Shown: positions 13,268-23,940 of the stretch, piece by piece | How the letters are laid out: each line of letters starts with the position of its first letter | How positions within the stretch are numbered: position 1 is the first letter of the stretch | Assembly: GCF_001659605.2 (NCBI RefSeq) | Contig: NC_035166.2 | Span: 21,493,225 to 21,557,224, forward strand | DNA length: 64,000 bases | Direction of reading: 5' to 3' | Origin: Manihot esculenta | Taxonomy: Eukaryota > Streptophyta > Magnoliopsida > Malpighiales > Euphorbiaceae | Notes under the pieces: model-generated | Databases searched by the model: none | Told to the model about the DNA's origin: nothing | What the model saw: the letters and a program-made list of their open reading frames with translations, nothing else | Made by a program: the position numbers and the translations under genes

Positions 13268-14105
13268 TAACGGAACTAACACCCAGTCGAATGTTTAGCG
13301 GTACTCACCTTTTATTATAAAAAAATTTCTTAGATAATAATTCTAATAGGATTAATACTTGGTTATGAGTCTAGCAGATATCCGTCTCATAACTTTGGCA
13401 TAAAATTTAAATAATATTGCTAACGAGACTAATACCCGATCATGAGTCTGGCAGATACCCATCTTGTAAGACTAACACCCAATCATAAGCCTAATGGATA
13501 CCGACCTCGTCGCTTTGGTATAAAATGCCTTAAATAATATTGCTAACGGGACTAACACCCGATCATGAACCTGGCGGATACTCGTCTTGTAGTTTTGGCA
13601 TGAAATACCTTAGATAATATTGCTAATCAACGGGACTAATATCCAGTCATGATATCGGTGGATACCCGTTTTGTGGTTTTGACATAAAATGCCTTAAATA
13701 ATTTATTAACAGGACTAATATCCGATCATGAGTTTGGTGGATACCCGACTCGTGACTTTGGCCCAAAATACCTTATATGATATTGCTAACGAGATTAACA
13801 CTCGATTATGAGTTTGGTGGAGATCCGTCTCGTGGCTGTGGCATGAAATGCATTAAATAATATTGTTAATGGGACTAACACTCGGTCATGAATCTAGTGG
13901 ATACTCACCTTGTAGTTTTTGCATGAAATACCTTAAGATAATATTGATAACAAGACTAACATCCGATCATGAGTTTGGCGGATACTTGCCCTGTAGCTTT
14001 GACATGAAATGCCTTAGATAATATTGCTAATAGGACTAACGCCCGGTCATGAGTTTGGCGGATACCCACCTCGTGGTTTTAGCCCGGTCATGAGTCTTGT
14101 GCTTT
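13268..14105. repeat. Degenerate ~80-bp minisatellite, about 11 units
   Basis: Repeated units contain, in order, GACTAACACCCGATCATGAG, a TGGCGGATACCC-like stretch, a CTTTGGCATGAAATGCC-like stretch and AATATTGCTAACGGG. Unit starts fall near 13274, 13350, 13427, 13462, 13549, 13637, 13714, 13793, 13873, 13957 and 14034, so spacing is mostly 77-88 bases with one shorter unit. Units differ by many substitutions, so the array is old. It sits beside a minus-strand gypsy gag scrap and may have been part of that element. Confidence 0.8.
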
Positions 14106-14520
14106 TTGTCGCCTCCTAACTTTTATCAATCCATCTTTTCTGATTTAAATACCAAAAAAAAATAAAAAATACATCATAGTTTTATTGATAATATCTTCAT
14201 AAATTACAAACATTCTTTTAATAATAATTGAACAATATTTGGTCATCTAACTTGACCAATTTATAAGTAACATGACGAAGTAATTGTGGAGGCCCTCCAT
14301 GATCCTTTTCAGTTCTCGCCCAACTCACTAGACCTGGTCGTTTCTCTAGTTACATTGGATCATTTAAGGACTGAATCACCTCCTTTAAAGCGTAGGATCT
14401 GACTCATAAATTAAATATCCGTGATGTTGTATCTGTTACCACTTGATCCTCCTGTAATTATGTGAATAAACCCTATGGATTTATTTTTATCAGGATTATT
14501 TGGTACTATTACCTTAGGTT

Positions 14521-14660
14521 CTGACCACTTTTCCTATATAGCAAACCTCCTCAAAATTCAATCTTTAATAAATATTTCAATCTTATCCTTTAGTTGCCTG
14601 CATTTTTCTGTAATATGCCCATGATCTTTATGAAATTAGCAATATTTTATTCTATCTTGC
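14521..14660 (-). pseudogene. Gypsy-type gag scrap with CCHC-like motif
   Basis: The minus strand translates, with in-frame stops, to pieces matching plant Ty3/gypsy gag: QDRIKYC-stop-FHKDHGH, then ITEKCRQLKDKIEIFIKD. The order C-x2-C/stop-H-x4-H-x4-C is the usual zinc-knuckle-region signature of this gag family. No protease or polymerase follows in the same orientation; the next recognisable structure is the minisatellite at 13.3-14.1 kb. This is a fragment of a dead element. Confidence 0.65.
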
Positions 14661-15929
14661 ATGCTTGATTTGTTTGGTGAATCATTTAACTTCTTTGATA
14701 TTTTTCTTGATCTATATAAATATGTGTGTTCGTAAATTATTTAGTGGAGTATAATTTTTAAACTTACCTTAATTACAGCTACGTTGTGACGCTGGATAAC
14801 TCCTTTCACTTTCATATACTTATATGACTTATATTAATTTTAATTAATTAACTACTTCATTATTTGCTTCTACATATAAGCTATGGACCATCTCCATCTT
14901 GTAAACATATAATTATTTTTATATGATTAAAAAAATATAATTAAATACTACCTTCATATGATAATTTTTATTCACCTTTTTATTTTTATTCATTTAAATA
15001 TATTATTTATTTTTTTTATATTATAATTAATATAAAAATCAACTATTATAATTATATTTAATTTTATTTTATTTTTAATATGATTTTTTATTTATTTTTT
15101 AAAATAAATATTCAAATCATCTTTTAGTATTAAATGTGAGTATAATTAGAAATTTACTAAAAAATTATATTTCAAAATGTATGAAAAGAATATAATTAGA
15201 AATTTAATAAAAAATTATAATTTAAAATGTATGAAAGTAAAATAAATAAAAAATACGGAAAAAAATATTAAATTTATGATTATTGTTCTATATATTTTTC
15301 TCATATTTTTTATTATTAAATTATCATTAAAAGTAATAAATTTTATTTTATAGATATTAAATAGAAGTACATTATATAATAAATAATTTATTATAATATT
15401 GTATATAATATGAAACAAATAAACAAGAAACATAACTATATTTTTATAGAACGTAAGAAGTATTTAAAGGATGATTTTTAGGACTTCAATGAACGAAATA
15501 TCAATAATAAAATACTTATGTGGGTAAGTACGTGAAGGTCGGCATGAGCTGTCACAAGAGACATGCAGGGCGGTCAGCCGGTCGCCGTTTGTGCTCTCAG
15601 AGCTGACTCACCTAATCTAATTTGTCCCTTTTTTTTTCTCTCTGAACAAATTGAATTTTAATACGATGTATTTTACAGAAAATTTAATTTGAAATTTATT
15701 TTTATTTAACAAGGGGAAGTCAACCAGATCACATGACCTGAGCACGTGATGGTGACTCTTTATCAATATTATCGACACTCGTGTCATTTGGCATTTTATT
15801 CCTTTTCCGTTCCTGAAAATAAATAAATAAATAAATTTTCCTTGTGCTATGTGCCCACAGGTTTTGAATACGTCCAATCTTTCCAGGAATAATTCTTTTA
15901 ACTTTAATCATTTCATGACGAGCAATTCA
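14661..15929. other. AT-rich sequence without recognised gene
   Basis: Mostly AT-rich, possibly the 5' part of the minus-strand gypsy remnant. It contains a 50-bp direct duplication at 15139-15238. About 15500-15900 is somewhat more GC-rich, with short open frames on the minus strand that show no domain I recognise. Confidence 0.4.
15139..15238. repeat. 50-bp tandem duplication
   Basis: Two copies, each with TATAATTAGAAATTTA near its start and AAAATGTATGAAA at its end, offset by 50 bases (TATAATTAGA at 15141 and 15191). A few substitutions separate the copies. Confidence 0.75.
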
Positions 15930-17800
15930 GTTATCTACAAATGCCAAATATTTTTTTTGAAAATTACATAATTTATATTACTAACTTATTTGATATTTAA
16001 TTTCATAAAAATTTAATTAAATTTTATTTAATTTATAAAAAAATAAATTTTAAATTTAATTTTAAATTTATTTAATAAATGAGTTAAATTTAAATTTTAT
16101 AGCATTCAATTCATTAAAGTTCATAAGTTAACTCATAAAAAAATTTATGAATGAACTCATTAAAAAATTCGTGAACGGATTAATTAAGAGACTCATGAAT
16201 AACAAAACTCGTGAATAAACTCATTAATATGCTCATCGAACGGATTCATTAAAAAAGTAGACCGAATTCGATTACATTTCTTTCACTTAATCTATTTACC
16301 ATATATATTATTAATTTTTATATTTTAATTTCTTAATTATATAACTATATTATTAATTTATATATTTATTTTTTATTATAAATACACTCTTTTCAAACTA
16401 TTAAATCCTTTTAAATTATTAAATCTCTTAAAAACTATTATTATTATTTTCATATATTTATATATATATTTATAAAATTATTTTTCTATTTAATATTATT
16501 CGCTTAATTTTATAAATTAAAATTTTTATATAATTTAAATATAAATCAGTATAATTCTATTCATAATTTTATTGATAAAATTTGAATATAATGTATATAT
16601 ATAATTATATAATTTAAATTGATTATACTTATATTAATATATTTATTTTATGTAATATTTTATATTATGTAATATTTTATATTTATATTATATGTATAAT
16701 ATTTTTTATACAATAAAATAATTTAATATAAATTATATATTTAAATAAAAATAAATAATGATATATGAATAATGAAATAATAATATATGAATAATAAAAA
16801 ATAATATATTAATAAATTTTATATAAAAATATTTATTGATACTACCAATAAAATTATACAAATTTAATTAAAACTATATAATTTAAAAAAAATTATATAA
16901 TTTAAAAATAAATTCTCTCTTCCTCACCTGTATAAACTCACTTGTATAAACTGTTTATATATAGATTTATATATTTATTATATATATTTCAATTAATTTT
17001 TTATATAATATAAATATTTAAATAAATAATTATTAAATTTAGTATTATATCATTAATTTTATATTAAATATATTTTATATAATTAATTAAAAGTTTAGAA
17101 TTAATATTTGAATAATAAATATTATTTGATGTTATAAATAAATAAAAATTTAAATATTAAAATCTAAATAATAAAAAAATAAAAATTTAAATATTAAAAT
17201 CTAAATAATAAAAAAATAAAAATTTAAATATTAAAATCTAAATAAAAAAAATTTAATCATTTGTTGTCTATAAGAATAGAATCCAAAATTTTTAAAAAAT
17301 TATGAGCTATTGAAAGTTATTAAAATAATATCATCTATTCCACATCGGAAACTTATAGAAATGGATGAGTAAAACTCCTCTACATATTATATTTTAAATT
17401 AAAGATTTAGGTATAGTAGACTCTAACTAAATTATATTTAATTTTATTAAAGTTTTTTTGACCTTTTAATTTAAAATTTTAATATTTAAAAATTTAAATT
17501 AATTAAATTTTGTTAAGCTTTTAAATTCGAGTTTGAATAAGATTCGTTATTAGTTTAAACGAATTTTTTAATCGAACTTTCGAACTCGAGCTTCAATTAA
17601 GCTCGTTATTAGTTTAAACGAGTTTTTCACGAGTCAAATTCGAATCGAGATCGATTATAGTATTTAATTTTTGAGTCGAGTTGGAGCTCAATAGTAGAGG
17701 TCGAGTTGAGCTCGAACTCGAGCTTATAAAATGTTTTAATAAACGAGCTTGAGCTTTACAAAGCTCAGCTCAGCTCGATTCGATTACACTCCTACATATT
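15930..17800. repeat. MITE-like/foldback repeat region rich in CGAGCTCGAGC and AACTCGTGAA words
   Basis: The left part (about 16080-16270) repeats CTCATTAA/CTCGTGAA words. The right part (about 17520-17790) is dense in GAGCTCGAACTCGAGCTT-like words ending in TCGATTCGATTACACTCC. This is the style of common plant non-autonomous repeats that end in GGAGTGTAATCGAATCGAGC on the other strand. Between them is extremely AT-rich sequence with a 37-bp tandem repeat. The left boundary cannot be fixed, and it may be more than one element. Confidence 0.5.
17145..17246. repeat. 37-bp tandem repeat, about 2.7 copies
   Basis: ATTTAAATATTAAAATCTAA starts near 17148, 17185 and 17222, separated by AATAAAAAAATAAAA spacers. 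The copies are nearly identical, so the expansion is recent compared with the surrounding repeat. Confidence 0.75.
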
Positions 17801-17929
17801 ACCGGATAAGTATACAAAAATATGTGTGGTGTTATATAATAACTGTGAAAAAAATTTATGAACAACACATGCAATCGAGATTTGATAAATAGAAAATATA
17901 ATTCTATTTAAGAAAAGGAAGATTCGAAC

Positions 17930-18345
17930 ATTTAAAAAATCTGATTTTTCATTAAGATTTGTCTTTTTTTGAATAGGTTCGGTACAAAATTATCGTTATC
18001 AAAAACAGTTCAAGATATCTTTATTATGTATGTAATCACAGTATATTCAACCTATTAACTAGCGACATCATTTGTCAAGCAGTCGACCACATTATTATCG
18101 GATTATCGAGAAATGCTATATTTTTCTTCTTTTTTTCACGGTATAAAAGAAGAAAAACCACATAAGTAAAAGTAGGCTATCCTCTTGCACTACTCAAATT
18201 CTAAGCAATTTATTACATTATCTCTCCTCTCCAGTATACTAACTTGAGCGTCGGGTGGCTACCATGAGCACCCATCACTACCTCACATTCTATTCCTTGC
18301 AGTTTAGTAAATTACAACACAGTTTTACTTTTCAGCCACATCATT
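17930..18345 (+). repeat. 5' LTR (partial) of the decayed gypsy element
   Basis: Matches 23570-23940 over most of its length: shared blocks include TTGGTACAAA/TTCGGTACAAA, the AATACTATATTT region, a TATA box (18142-18149, TATAAAAG; partner TATAAAT at 23755-23761), TACACTACTCAAATTTTAA and CCAGTATACTAACTT. The TATA box marks the U3/R boundary zone. The left end is probably truncated by the preceding repeat region. No clear primer-binding site is recognised downstream. Confidence 0.8.
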
Positions 18346-18587
18346 TGATTCCGTTGCTCGAAAATTCATTGAATTCTCTCTATTTATTTGGATTAAAACC
18401 AGTCTCTTGTTTTTTTTCTCTTTGAAGAAGGAGTCTCTCCTCTCTATTCTTGAAACGGCCAGAATGGTACATGTCATTGCAGGAAAACCTAATAAGAGTA
18501 AAGAAAAAAATAAGCGTGTAGCATAAGACGTCCTGTTAGTTGAACAAGAACTATGGACTAAGCAGGAGGTAAGGTTCGGCCCTGCAG

Positions 18588-18911
18588 ATGGTTGGATTCT
18601 TTCAAAATAATCCGCTGGTCGTCAAGATCCTCCTAACCCGATACGGAGTAAGGCGAGTACTGGTGGATATAAGTAATTCTGTTAACCTTCTCATCTTAAA
18701 TGTTTTTAATAAGTTAGGTTTTGGTAAAAATAACATTATCAGAGTTTCCTATCCATTAGTAAGATTAAGATATAAGATTGTGGCAGTGTTAGACACCTTC
18801 AACCTTCCCCTATTATTGGTTGACGAAAAATATAGGCGAGAGTTGTATGCAAAGTTTACGGTGGTAGATATCCTATTTGCATATAATGTGATACTCGACC
18901 ATCAGTCTTAA
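18588..18911 (+). pseudogene. Degenerate gypsy aspartic protease
   Basis: The frame starting at 18588 reads YGVRRVLVDISNSVNLL, aligned with the retroviral-type protease active-site block VDxGSSADVL. The catalytic Asp is kept but the Gly-Ser context is lost. It ends with AYNVILDHQS, the usual (A/S)YNxILGRP end of this domain. The frame then stops, so the product could not be a working protease. Confidence 0.75.
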
Positions 18912-18934
18912 ACAACCCCGATATTATCATTAAT

Positions 18935-20640
18935 ATGAGTGCTATGTGTCTTAAGCTACCAACTCCAAGGAAAATAACCGTGGTCCGAGGCAATTCGAGG
19001 CTGGAGAAAGAAGCTTATGGACACCCTTCAAAAAGTCTCGGGAAAGCAATAATGCCCATTGACTTGCTGGAGAAACTGAAATCTCATATAAAGTCAAAGC
19101 CAGCAGACCCGGTAGAGGAGGTCTCGCTAAGTAAGGATCAAAAGGTACAGTTCGATACTGCATTAATTGGTGAAACAAAGACTCATCTAATAGAATTGCT
19201 AAAGAGCCGAGTAACCACTTGCACTTGGTATCTAAAAAATATAACAGGTATAGATCCAGCTCTCATCACTCATAAGTTATCTATTGACAAGACTGTCAAA
19301 TTAGTCCAACAAAAGAAAAGAAAATTTACACAATAGAGGCAACAGGTGATCAAAAAAGAGGTTGATAAGCTTTTGAGTGCAAGGTTGATAAAGGAAGTCC
19401 AGTATCCCACATGGCTAGCCAGTGCAGTCCTAGTAAAGAAAGCTAATGAGAAATGGAGGATGTGTGTGGATTTTACTGACCTAAATAAAACATGTCTAAA
19501 AGATCATTACCCATTGTCGTCTATCAACAGGTTAGTAGACTCGACCTCGAGTCATACAGTAGTTTCCTTCCTTGATACTATTTCAAGTTACCAATAAATC
19601 ATGATGGACACCAAAGATGCAGAGAAGACTACATTCAATAGACGAATGAGTTTACTGCTACAAGGTAATGCTCTTCAGATTGAAAAATGTGGGGGTGACT
19701 TACCAAAGGCTGATGTCAGGAATCTTTAAAAATATGGTGAGGTCAACAGTCGAAATCTACGTGGATGACATGGTTATAAAGAGTCGATCCTTGGAGACTA
19801 ACTAGAAGATATCTAGAAAGTCTTTGATGTACTGGACAAGGCAAACATGAAGCTGAACCCTGAGAAGTGTACCTTCGGGGTAAAATCTGGAAAGTTTATA
19901 AGATATATAATTTCAGAAAAAGGCATAAAGGCAAATCCTAAGAAGATCAACGCCATTCAAAATATGGAAGCACCCAAAACTATTAATGAAGTATAGAGGT
20001 TGGATGGGCGAGTCACTGCCCTAGGTCATTTCATATCATGCTCGACCACAAGGTGCCTTCCATTCTTCAAAATCTTAAAAGGAAAATGTAAATTTGAATG
20101 GGGAGAAGAGTGTGCAAAGACTTTTGAAAGTCTGAAAATCTTTTTATCATCTTCTCTGTTGCTAAGCCCACCTGTCAAAAGTGAAGTTTTGTTTCTATAC
20201 TTGTTTATGACATAAAAAACAGTGTACTTGGTGCTCGTTCATGAAAACAACAGGGAACAAAGTCCAATATATTATGCCAACCAAGTTTTGAAGGGGGCAT
20301 AACTGAATTATCCTCCTATTGAAAAGTTGGCATTTGCAGTCTGTCAGCCAAAAAACCACGATCGTACTTCGAGTCACATACCATAGAAGTCAGAACCGAT
20401 TATCCTTTGCAAAAGGTTTTACACAGGTAGAGTTGTCAGGGTGGTTGTCTACTCTGGCGGTAATATTGTCGGCCTATGATATTAAGTATGTTCCAATAAA
20501 TGCCATGAAAACCCAAGTACTAGCCGATTTCATCAAGAAAATGACTCCGCCATTAGAACTTTTGGAATCCCTTGAATCAACCATAGAGGAGTGGAAGGTT
20601 TGAGAAGATGGAGCTTGCGGGGCCAGGGATTTTGGAATTG
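18935..20640 (+). pseudogene. Degenerate gypsy reverse transcriptase and RNase H
   Basis: Pieces in shifting + frames: IKKEVDKLLSARLIKEVQYP and KWRMCVDFTDLNKTC (19346-19597), then the polymerase active site YVDDMVIKS near 19758-19784, then the connection and RNase H pieces CKFEWGEECAKTFESLK (about 20090-20140), a YYANQVLKG piece near 20275, and YDIKYVPINAMKTQVLADF (about 20478-20535). Stops fall after SSYQ and elsewhere. Integrase is missing. The order matches Ty3/gypsy pol. Confidence 0.88.
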
Positions 20641-20996
20641 AGGTCCTGTTATAGTCTCAAACCGATATAAAGTTTTGGTATGCGATAAAACTCTCCTTCA
20701 TTGCCACCAACTACATTGTTGTTCCTCAAAAAGTTTAAGAAGATAAGAAGAGGCCACAAGACGGGTTCCGCTAGACCATCTGGATGTTGGTCCCACTAAA
20801 CAAGGACACAAGGCGAGTATATCAATCCCCAAAAAATAAAAGTGTCAATAAAAAATTAATGTCGATGAGGCGAGTTTTATGACCAGGTCTCAAGATGAGT
20901 GGTCAAGTGAAAGTCCCTTGTGGCAAAATTTCCCCAAGACATTTTATGATTGGAAGACAGGAGTCCGCCAGGCCACATGTGTAACGTCCTAATCTC

Positions 20997-21140
20997 GTGC
21001 CAAGAAGTAGAATGGGCACCTGGTCTTCCTGTCATCACATAACATAACTTACCATATACCGTGCCAGGGCGTAGAATGGGCACCTAGACTTCCTACTAAT
21101 CCGTGCCAGGGTGTAGAATGGGCACCTAGTCTTTTTCAGG
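20997..21140. repeat. Triplicated GTAGAATGGGCACCT module within solo LTR copy 1
   Basis: CGTGCC(A/AGG)...GTAGAATGGGCACCT occurs three times, near 20997, 21060 and 21104, followed by GGTCTTCCT, AGACTTCCT and AGTCTTTTT. The longer solo LTR at 32.4 kb has a single related module near 33060-33090. This is a local expansion specific to copy 1. Confidence 0.8.
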
Positions 21141-21509
21141 GACTAATGAATCATCCACTATCACCCGCACAACAACAATATAGAATGCAATGCAACATAT
21201 TCGTGATTCCTGATGCAATCAATCTATGGCATAGTCATGGTGCATGAGACATGCTAAAAGCATTTGATTTCTCGATGAAAAAGATTAAGTTTAGTTCCAC
21301 TCACCTCTGGCTGACTCTGAACTGACTCTGAAAACTCTGACGCAGTGCTCACTGCTGATCTCTTTGGTTCCTCTGGTCCGTTCCTACACAGATGGACTCA
21401 AATGAGGGACCAAACTAACTCAAGGACAACTCTATAAAACTCCCCAAAACTCCCCTAAAGTATCCTAAAATAATCAAATAAAACATGCAAAAAAAGGCTG
21501 GACAGGGCA

Positions 21510-21745
21510 CTTTCAGCGGCAGGTTCGGCGGCCAAAAGTCCCTTCCAGAGACGAACCTCAAGCACTTTCGGCGGCACTTCGGCTGCCGAAAGTCCTCTCC
21601 AGAGACGAAAGTCCCCAACCTTCGGCGGCCGAAACTCCCCTCCAGAGCCGAAAGTCCAAACTTTCGGGGGCAAGCTTAGGCAGCCGAAACCACCTCCTTA
21701 GCATGTTCGGCGGCCGAACCCTCTTTCAGCGGCCGAAACTGGGTT
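21510..21745. repeat. Cluster of TTCGGCGGCCGAA-type interrupted palindromes
   Basis: At least seven close variants of TTCGG(C)NGCCGAA lie in this 235-base stretch, with AGAGCCGAAAGTC spacers. More occur at 22265-22380 in the same LTR. Each can form a short GC-rich hairpin or bind a symmetric protein dimer. CpG content is far above the surroundings. The motif is also dense in copy 2 (33465-33660 and 34215-34250). Confidence 0.8.
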
Positions 21746-22254
21746 CTCCAGTAAGGCAGAACCCTGCTCAACTTCATGCAATCTTCCTCCAAACGTCTCA
21801 AACATGCAAACCTCAACTCTACACCACACATATACTTAATCATATGCACAAAGGGGTCCAAAACTACCTCAAAACCCCAACAAACATCACAACCAAACAC
21901 ATATACATGCTTTGACCACAAATCAACCAAAAATTCAACTTACCCTAATCATGCATCTCTACCCATCAACCTCCATAAAACCTTCATAAAATATCAAAGA
22001 AGCTAAGGATCTACACTTACCTCTTGCAGATCGAGAGGATATGTGATCCTAACATGGAGATGTGGAGAAATTCACTCTCAAACTCTCCAAACTTCAAAAT
22101 CTTGATTTTTTTAGCTCAAAACCTTCAAAACAATATACAAACTCATCAAAACTTTGAAAGATTGGTAAACATCATGAAAATCACCCAAGGAAGAGCATGG
22201 TCTCACCTCTGTCTGTGAAAATGGAAGAACCTTATCCATTTCACCGACCTAGGG

Positions 22255-22263
22255 CCTTTTATA
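22255..22263 (-). promoter_or_regulatory. TATA box of solo LTR copy 1
   Basis: The minus strand reads CTATAAAAGGCCC, a strong TATA box conserved in copy 2 at 34150-34158. About 230 bases downstream (toward 22020) the conserved CAAGAGGTAAGTGTAGATCC follows. This suggests the U3/R boundary and a leader splice donor. Confidence 0.65.
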
Positions 22264-23569
22264 GGTGGCTGGCCAAACCACCTTCGGCGACCTAACGTGA
22301 ATCCAAACTCATGCATGTTCGGCGGCCGAACTTTCACCTTCGGCGACCGAACTTTCACCTTCGGCGGCCGAACCTTGCATTTCTTCCTTGGCTCTTTTCT
22401 TTCAAAACATGCTTGAAAACATTAAAACTTACGAAAACACTTGAAAAAAAAACATAAATCTTACCCTTCTAGAGGATTCCAACATCCTGGATTCCACCGG
22501 ACAGTAGAATTTCCGATGCCGGACTCTAGCCGGGTATTACAACATGCCAGATATTAATCCTGTTTTACAAAAATTCTCCAAATTATTTTATGACTATTAA
22601 CCGGACGTTAAGCCCTGCAAAGTTAATGTGCAACAGACCCCTTCTTTAAGCAAAAAATGGTGGTCATCAGAATTATAGCTTAGTTGGAAGGTAGCCTCTT
22701 GGCCAATTGTTTAAATCATTGGTAACAACAAAGGAACACACAGAACAAATAAACACTTAAGAACAAATATGCAAAATATATATTTTATTACAAAAGATTA
22801 CAAGAAGGAGGACTTTAGTATCCCTCGCAAATCTTTATTACATAAAAAATTTCTAAACATCTGTTATGTCATTAGCAGAAACCCTATTGGCGGGGTTCTT
22901 CTCAGCCTCTCGTTTGACCTCATCTTTCGAGAAGATGTCGTCTGTTCAAGAAAAACTGCATAAAGAATTGCTTCTCCAACTACTTTCCAGGCCTAGTTCT
23001 TAGAATCAATATTGCACAATTCAACCCCCTCATTAGGATCGTGGCTGAAAAGTCGTTATAGTCAGATTGGTTGCAATCCTCGGGACTAAGCAGTATGCTT
23101 GTACTTTCATGAACACCCACCTTCAGCTGCTCTTCATGGACCATGATATTATCCTCCGGACAAATCTGATTATCCTTAGAAAAGAAAGGTAAGTACGCTT
23201 ATTCATTTCTTCCATATATGATAGTCGTAAACAAAAAAGAAAAAGGAGGGTTCTTATATAGTGGCATAATTGTCAAAACTTTTAATACGGCTCAAGAAAT
23301 AAGGCAACTGTCTGACTAAAGGCAGAAAAAAATGATGCAAGCAGTAAAGACCAGTCAAATCGTGCCACGTGTCTCAAAACGAAAAGAAAAATCGTCACCT
23401 TTAAACCTGAAGAACCGAAAACCAGCAAGGGAACTCTAATGCTACGTAACAATCACCGAAGATAAGCCATGAGTTGTCATCGCAAGACTGAGCCATGTGG
23501 CAATAATCTGATAAGTAAAAAACATGATCCCACCCGAGGAAAGCAATATCCGGACATCTCAAAAACTCA

Positions 23570-23940
23570 GTTTACCTGGATAGGACAAGTCTTGGTACAA
23601 AGTTACCATTATTAAGCACAGTCCATCATATCCCTATTGCTCCTGTAATCGCGGGATACCCAACTTATTAGTTGGCGACATCTCTTATTAAGCAGTTGAT
23701 CATATTATTACTATATTATCAAAAAATACTATATTTATCTCTATTTTCTTACAGTATAAATCGAGAAGAATCATAAAAACAAAGATAGCGCTATTCTCTT
23801 ACACTACTCAAATTTTAAACATTTTATTGTATTCTCTACCTTTTCCAGTATACTAACTTTAGTGTTGGAGTATTTGCCGTGAGCATCCACCAGTACCTCA
23901 CATATTATTTTAGTTAATTATAATATAACTCTATTTTCTG
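23570..23940 (+). repeat. 3' LTR (matched part) of the decayed gypsy element
   Basis: Partner of the block at 17930-18345 (shared words given there). The preceding 320 bases (23250-23570) may be additional U3 sequence absent from the truncated 5' copy. Confidence 0.78.

Larger units (their letters stand above)
20980..22541 (-). mobile_element. Solo LTR of a GC-rich gypsy family, copy 1
   Basis: Bounded by a perfect 5-bp target duplication ACATG (20975-20979 and 22542-22546). On the minus strand it begins TGTAATACCCGGCTAGA and ends GGACGTTACA, giving TG...CA termini. It matches the 2019-bp copy at 32426-34444 but lacks about 600 bases of that copy's left part (as read on +). It has a TATA box on the minus strand (22255-22263, TATAAAAGG) and, near 22020, the minus-strand CAAGAG|GTAAGT that resembles a splice donor. 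No internal retrotransposon domain lies between the duplications, so this is a recombined solo LTR rather than a full element. Confidence 0.88.
17930..23940 (+). mobile_element. Decayed Ty3/gypsy retrotransposon (Tat-like) with diverged LTRs and a nested solo LTR
   Basis: Two related LTR blocks (17930-18345 and 23570-23940) flank pol debris in the + frame: aspartic protease, reverse transcriptase and RNase H, all with stops and frameshifts. Integrase is not seen. The RNase H tail wording (YDIKYVPINAMKTQVLADF) resembles the Tat/Retand lineage. A 1562-bp solo LTR of a different gypsy family is inserted at 20980-22541. The sequence just before the 3' LTR has a purine-rich tract near 23230-23247 (AAAGAAAAAGGAGGG), a possible polypurine tract. 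If so, the 3' LTR starts near 23250 and the 5' LTR has lost its first ~300 bases. The LTRs differ strongly, so the insertion is old. Confidence 0.85.

Noticed and set aside
13268..14105. CRISPR-like array
   Set aside because: The ~80-base units are contiguous and degenerate with no unique spacers, and the DNA is plant nuclear.
21455..21930. Minus- and plus-strand frames in solo LTR 1 (FGSGGEFRPP-type repeats)
   Set aside because: They arise from the palindromic TTCGGCGGCCGAA words and have no protein-family match; LTRs are not expected to code here.
17930..23940. Intact autonomous gypsy element
   Set aside because: Pol has stops and frameshifts, integrase is missing and the LTRs are strongly diverged.
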